Part shown: in pieces, positions 24,410 to 26,706 of the stretch
How positions within the stretch are numbered: position 1 is the first letter of the stretch
Layout of the letters: each line of letters starts with the position of its first letter
Source: Bacillota bacterium
GTDB taxonomy: Bacteria; Bacillota; Clostridia; Lachnospirales; Lachnospiraceae
Assembly (NCBI GenBank): GCA_023391695.1
Contig: JAEWAK010000015.1
Location: 1-26,706, forward strand
Direction of reading: 5' to 3'
Length of the DNA: 26,706 nucleotides
The notes under the pieces: model-generated
What the model was told of the DNA's origin: nothing
Databases searched by the model: none
What the model saw: the letters and a program-made list of their open reading frames with translations, nothing else
Translations under genes and position numbers: made by a program

Positions 24410-26656
24410 CTACTCAAACTCAATTTCCTCTTCTGCTTTACTAAATACATCGATTTGATTCTGTACATCAATTCTATTTACAATCCATCCTCTAACCATA
24501 CAAAGTTTAATAAAATCATCAATACGATTTATGCCATTCATCTCTTTTAATGTAACAACAACACCAAATTGTAAACCTCTTCCTGCTTTTGGTGCAAGCC
24601 GCTCCTTAGTTTTTATACTCAGTCCCCACATGCCTGCTGAATATGCCTTTCTTGGCCTGCCTTTTTCTTTCAGTACTTCACTAATATGCTTAACATTATC
24701 CCATTTACGATACAATTTTCTAGCATCTTCTTCGTAAATAATATTCACACCTTCTTCAGCTTGTGTATTATAATCAATTGCTTTTATCATTGCCTTACCC
24801 TTGCTTTCAATAATACGCCCAAAATGAATATCCATTTCTGTACTAGTATAGTCAACTCCCTGATTTCTGTCACTACCAGGGAAATAAGTAAGCGTTGCTT
24901 TGGCAAAAAACGGATGCGCATTCTTATCTTGAGGAACTGGAATATTGTATGTATAAGTTTCATACTCATCTATTGTTCCATTCATTATAAACCTAATTTC
25001 ATCATCTTTTGAATGTGTAATATCTTCAATTTTCTTAGGCACAATACCATACCCCATCGAATATGAAATATTATCTTGACGATTCCACCCTGCGGCAGAA
25101 TCAATTATTAGTGCTTTAGCAATCTCTCGACTCAGTCCCACAATATGAATGAGATAAGCCATTTTTCTTGAAATCCATGGAGCCGCAAATGAAGTTCCTG
25201 CTACTGTAGCCTTTCCTAACGGTTCGCACACAACAATTTTTTCTGTTCCATCGCCACCATAATAACAAATGTCCGGTTTATAGAAAAAAGATAAGACTGG
25301 GCCTACTCTCTTATAAGATGCTGGCCGGCCTTGAAAATTAACCGCATTAACTACAAGAGAATTTATTGAATCTGCTGGTGCACCTATTTTTATGTTTCCT
25401 GTAACTCTTCCACTTTTATTTGTTCCTGCTACTATAAAAATAACATCATATTCACATTGAATTCTATCCAACTCAGCTGCTTCAGGAGATATGAAATTGG
25501 GATCTATTTCCATGGCTGATCCTAATGAAAGATTCCATACTTTTATATTTCTGTTACCTGCTACAATATCTCTTATTAATTTTAAAATGGTAAATGAGCT
25601 AAAGCTACCGGCTGTCGCGACTCCAAAATGTTTCACTCTAAAACGTCCACAGCCATCTTCTAAGCTAGGATTAAAGGAAGGACCATCTACAATTATCGAA
25701 GAAACTGCAGTTCCATGAAAACGATCCTCTGCTTTTATTTGTATATTAGGATCAACTTTATTTGTATATTCAACCCAATCATGAAAATAAACGCTTTCAT
25801 CAAACTGAGTATCAATAACACCAATTATTGGTTCATTGTTTGGTGAAGGAATTGTCATCATTCCCTTTTCTTCTGCCTTCTCAAAATCATCTAGAACTAT
25901 CTCTGCAAAGTCTTTAACATGCATCGCTATAAGATATGAAGCATTATTTTGTAAAATTTCAATTTCGCTACGATCTAAGCGTAATGTGGTCTCATCTATC
26001 ATCTTTGCTTTAATCATATTAATTCCAAATTTACTTAGCAATTCTACAGTTCCAACACCTGTCTTATATATAGTTATGATTGACTGTTCTTTAATTTTAT
26101 CGTCTGCTCGGTCAATTTGAAAGTTCTCAACATAATAAGCATCAACTACCGTTCTAAGAAAACTAGATTTTGCCATTATACTGCTATCATAATTTCCACT
26201 ATTAATAGCTTCGGTATCTTTATCTGTTATTACACCTTGAAAGTCTTTTTTTATAACACGTTCACACTTTCCCAAAAATTCTATGGCCTTATGAAGTGCC
26301 TCCATAGATGTAAAATATGTGAATACATGTTTCTTTGTCTCTTTATTAAACTCAATACTATATTCATCTATAAACTTTGCACCACGAATTGATGTATTGG
26401 GATGTGAACCCTTCTCACCTAGAAGCAGCTGCAACCTATTACTTTTAGCAACTATAAACTTATAATGTGCACTAATTAGTGCTCCACCAATTGTTTTTTC
26501 ATTCTTCCAATATTCTTCAATATTTTGTAATTGCAATTTAATTTTTTCCAAATGCTGTGCCGTTACTTTTGCGTTTTTAGGAAGATTTACTGGTCCAAAG
26601 CCACTATCGTTCTTTCTTTGTTGAAATTGCCCTTTTAATTGTAATATATTATTCAT
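24410..26656 (-). CDS. Subtilisin-like S8 serine protease, IetS-like candidate
   Basis: This is a 748-residue protein with no signal peptide or membrane span, so a cytoplasmic protease. The subtilisin catalytic triad is complete: Asp282 in GVIDTQ, His314 in FHGTAVSS and Ser489 in AGTSFAAP, with Asn413 (VAGTN) at the oxyanion position. The first ~270 residues are a helical domain of unknown function (LEKIKLQLQNIEEYWKNEK), not a standard I9 propeptide. About 200 residues follow the protease domain. The ATG overlaps the stop of the upstream gene by 8 bases (ATGAATAA), so the two are translationally coupled. Cytoplasmic S8 proteases of this size coupled to an AAA ATPase are known as the ietAS anti-phage pair; the upstream partner is cut off here, so the assignment is provisional. 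The gene is visibly richer in A+T than regions 1-3. Confidence 0.88.
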   Translation of the reverse strand: MNNILQLKGQFQQRKNDSGFGPVNLPKNAKVTAQHLEKIKLQLQNIEEYWKNEKTIGGALISAHYKFIVAKSNRLQLLLGEKGSHPNTSIRGAKFIDEYSIEFNKETKKHVFTYFTSMEALHKAIEFLGKCERVIKKDFQGVITDKDTEAINSGNYDSSIMAKSSFLRTVVDAYYVENFQIDRADDKIKEQSIITIYKTGVGTVELLSKFGINMIKAKMIDETTLRLDRSEIEILQNNASYLIAMHVKDFAEIVLDDFEKAEEKGMMTIPSPNNEPIIGVIDTQFDESVYFHDWVEYTNKVDPNIQIKAEDRFHGTAVSSIIVDGPSFNPSLEDGCGRFRVKHFGVATAGSFSSFTILKLIRDIVAGNRNIKVWNLSLGSAMEIDPNFISPEAAELDRIQCEYDVIFIVAGTNKSGRVTGNIKIGAPADSINSLVVNAVNFQGRPASYKRVGPVLSFFYKPDICYYGGDGTEKIVVCEPLGKATVAGTSFAAPWISRKMAYLIHIVGLSREIAKALIIDSAAGWNRQDNISYSMGYGIVPKKIEDITHSKDDEIRFIMNGTIDEYETYTYNIPVPQDKNAHPFFAKATLTYFPGSDRNQGVDYTSTEMDIHFGRIIESKGKAMIKAIDYNTQAEEGVNIIYEEDARKLYRKWDNVKHISEVLKEKGRPRKAYSAGMWGLSIKTKERLAPKAGRGLQFGVVVTLKEMNGINRIDDFIKLCMVRGWIVNRIDVQNQIDVFSKAEEEIEFE

Positions 26657-26706
26657 CTTCTTCTAACCCCTTTAATTCTCTTGCAACAGTACTTTTAGGT
26701 ATTTTA
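26649..26706 (-). CDS. C-terminal end of the gene upstream of the S8 protease (partial)
   Basis: Only the last 18 codons and the TAA (26649-26651) are in the window. They read KIPKSTVARELKGLEEDE in a frame that overlaps the protease start by 8 bases. The composition and coupling support a real coding end. IPKSTVAREL looks like a helix-turn-helix recognition helix or a charged C-terminal helix. By context it could be the AAA ATPase of an ietAS-type pair, but nothing visible proves this. Confidence 0.6.
   Translation of the reverse strand, partial: KIPKSTVARELKGLEEDE

Overview
The window looks like a chromosomal segment of a gut-type Firmicute, most likely Lachnospiraceae (Clostridium cluster XIVa). 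This rests on strong AGGAGG-type ribosome binding sites, occasional TTG starts, two carbohydrate ABC importers that lack their own ATPase subunit, a YtdP-like membrane AraC regulator and a FadR-type GntR regulator. It is an inference from gene content; no rRNA or tRNA marker is present.

Region 1 (1-8240, all genes on the minus strand) is an LplA/LplB/YtcP-type oligosaccharide importer. In transcription order it has a membrane-anchored AraC-family regulator, a substrate-binding lipoprotein, two permeases, a terminator-like hairpin, and a second lipoprotein that is a clear paralogue of the first. A perfect 42-bp inverted repeat (87-128 and 8199-8240) brackets the whole cassette. The right copy is flanked by TA dinucleotides like a tiny transposon relic. 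The left copy sits beside a long hairpin.

Region 2 (8292-15820) is a second sugar-uptake locus. A minus-strand operon runs from a consensus promoter: a cystathionine gamma-synthase/beta-lyase family PLP enzyme, a sugar-binding lipoprotein, two permeases, and a FadR-type regulator as the last gene. Diverging from it is a plus-strand GHL6/GH42-like putative glycosidase. A FadR-like palindrome lies in the shared 287-bp control region. A C-S lyase-type enzyme leading a sugar operon is unusual.

Region 3 (15821-20979) holds short tandem repeats, a 246-bp MITE-like element with nested inverted repeats, a secreted right-handed beta-helix protein resembling GH141 enzymes, a small membrane zinc metalloprotease of M50 type, and a membrane-anchored TPR protein. 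Three 25-bp tandem repeats lie between the last two genes.

Region 4 (20980-26706) looks like a variable or defence-type island with decayed mobile-element genes. It contains a Schlafen/AlbA-domain ATP-binding protein with an internal 12-bp microsatellite, a decayed short ORF, a stand-alone AAA/ABC-like ATPase, a frameshifted DUF932 remnant that still has a promoter and Shine-Dalgarno sequence, and finally a visibly A+T-rich subtilisin-like protease. The protease start codon overlaps the stop of a gene cut by the window edge. That layout is what an ietAS-type anti-phage pair (AAA ATPase plus S8 protease) would give, but the partner lies outside the window.
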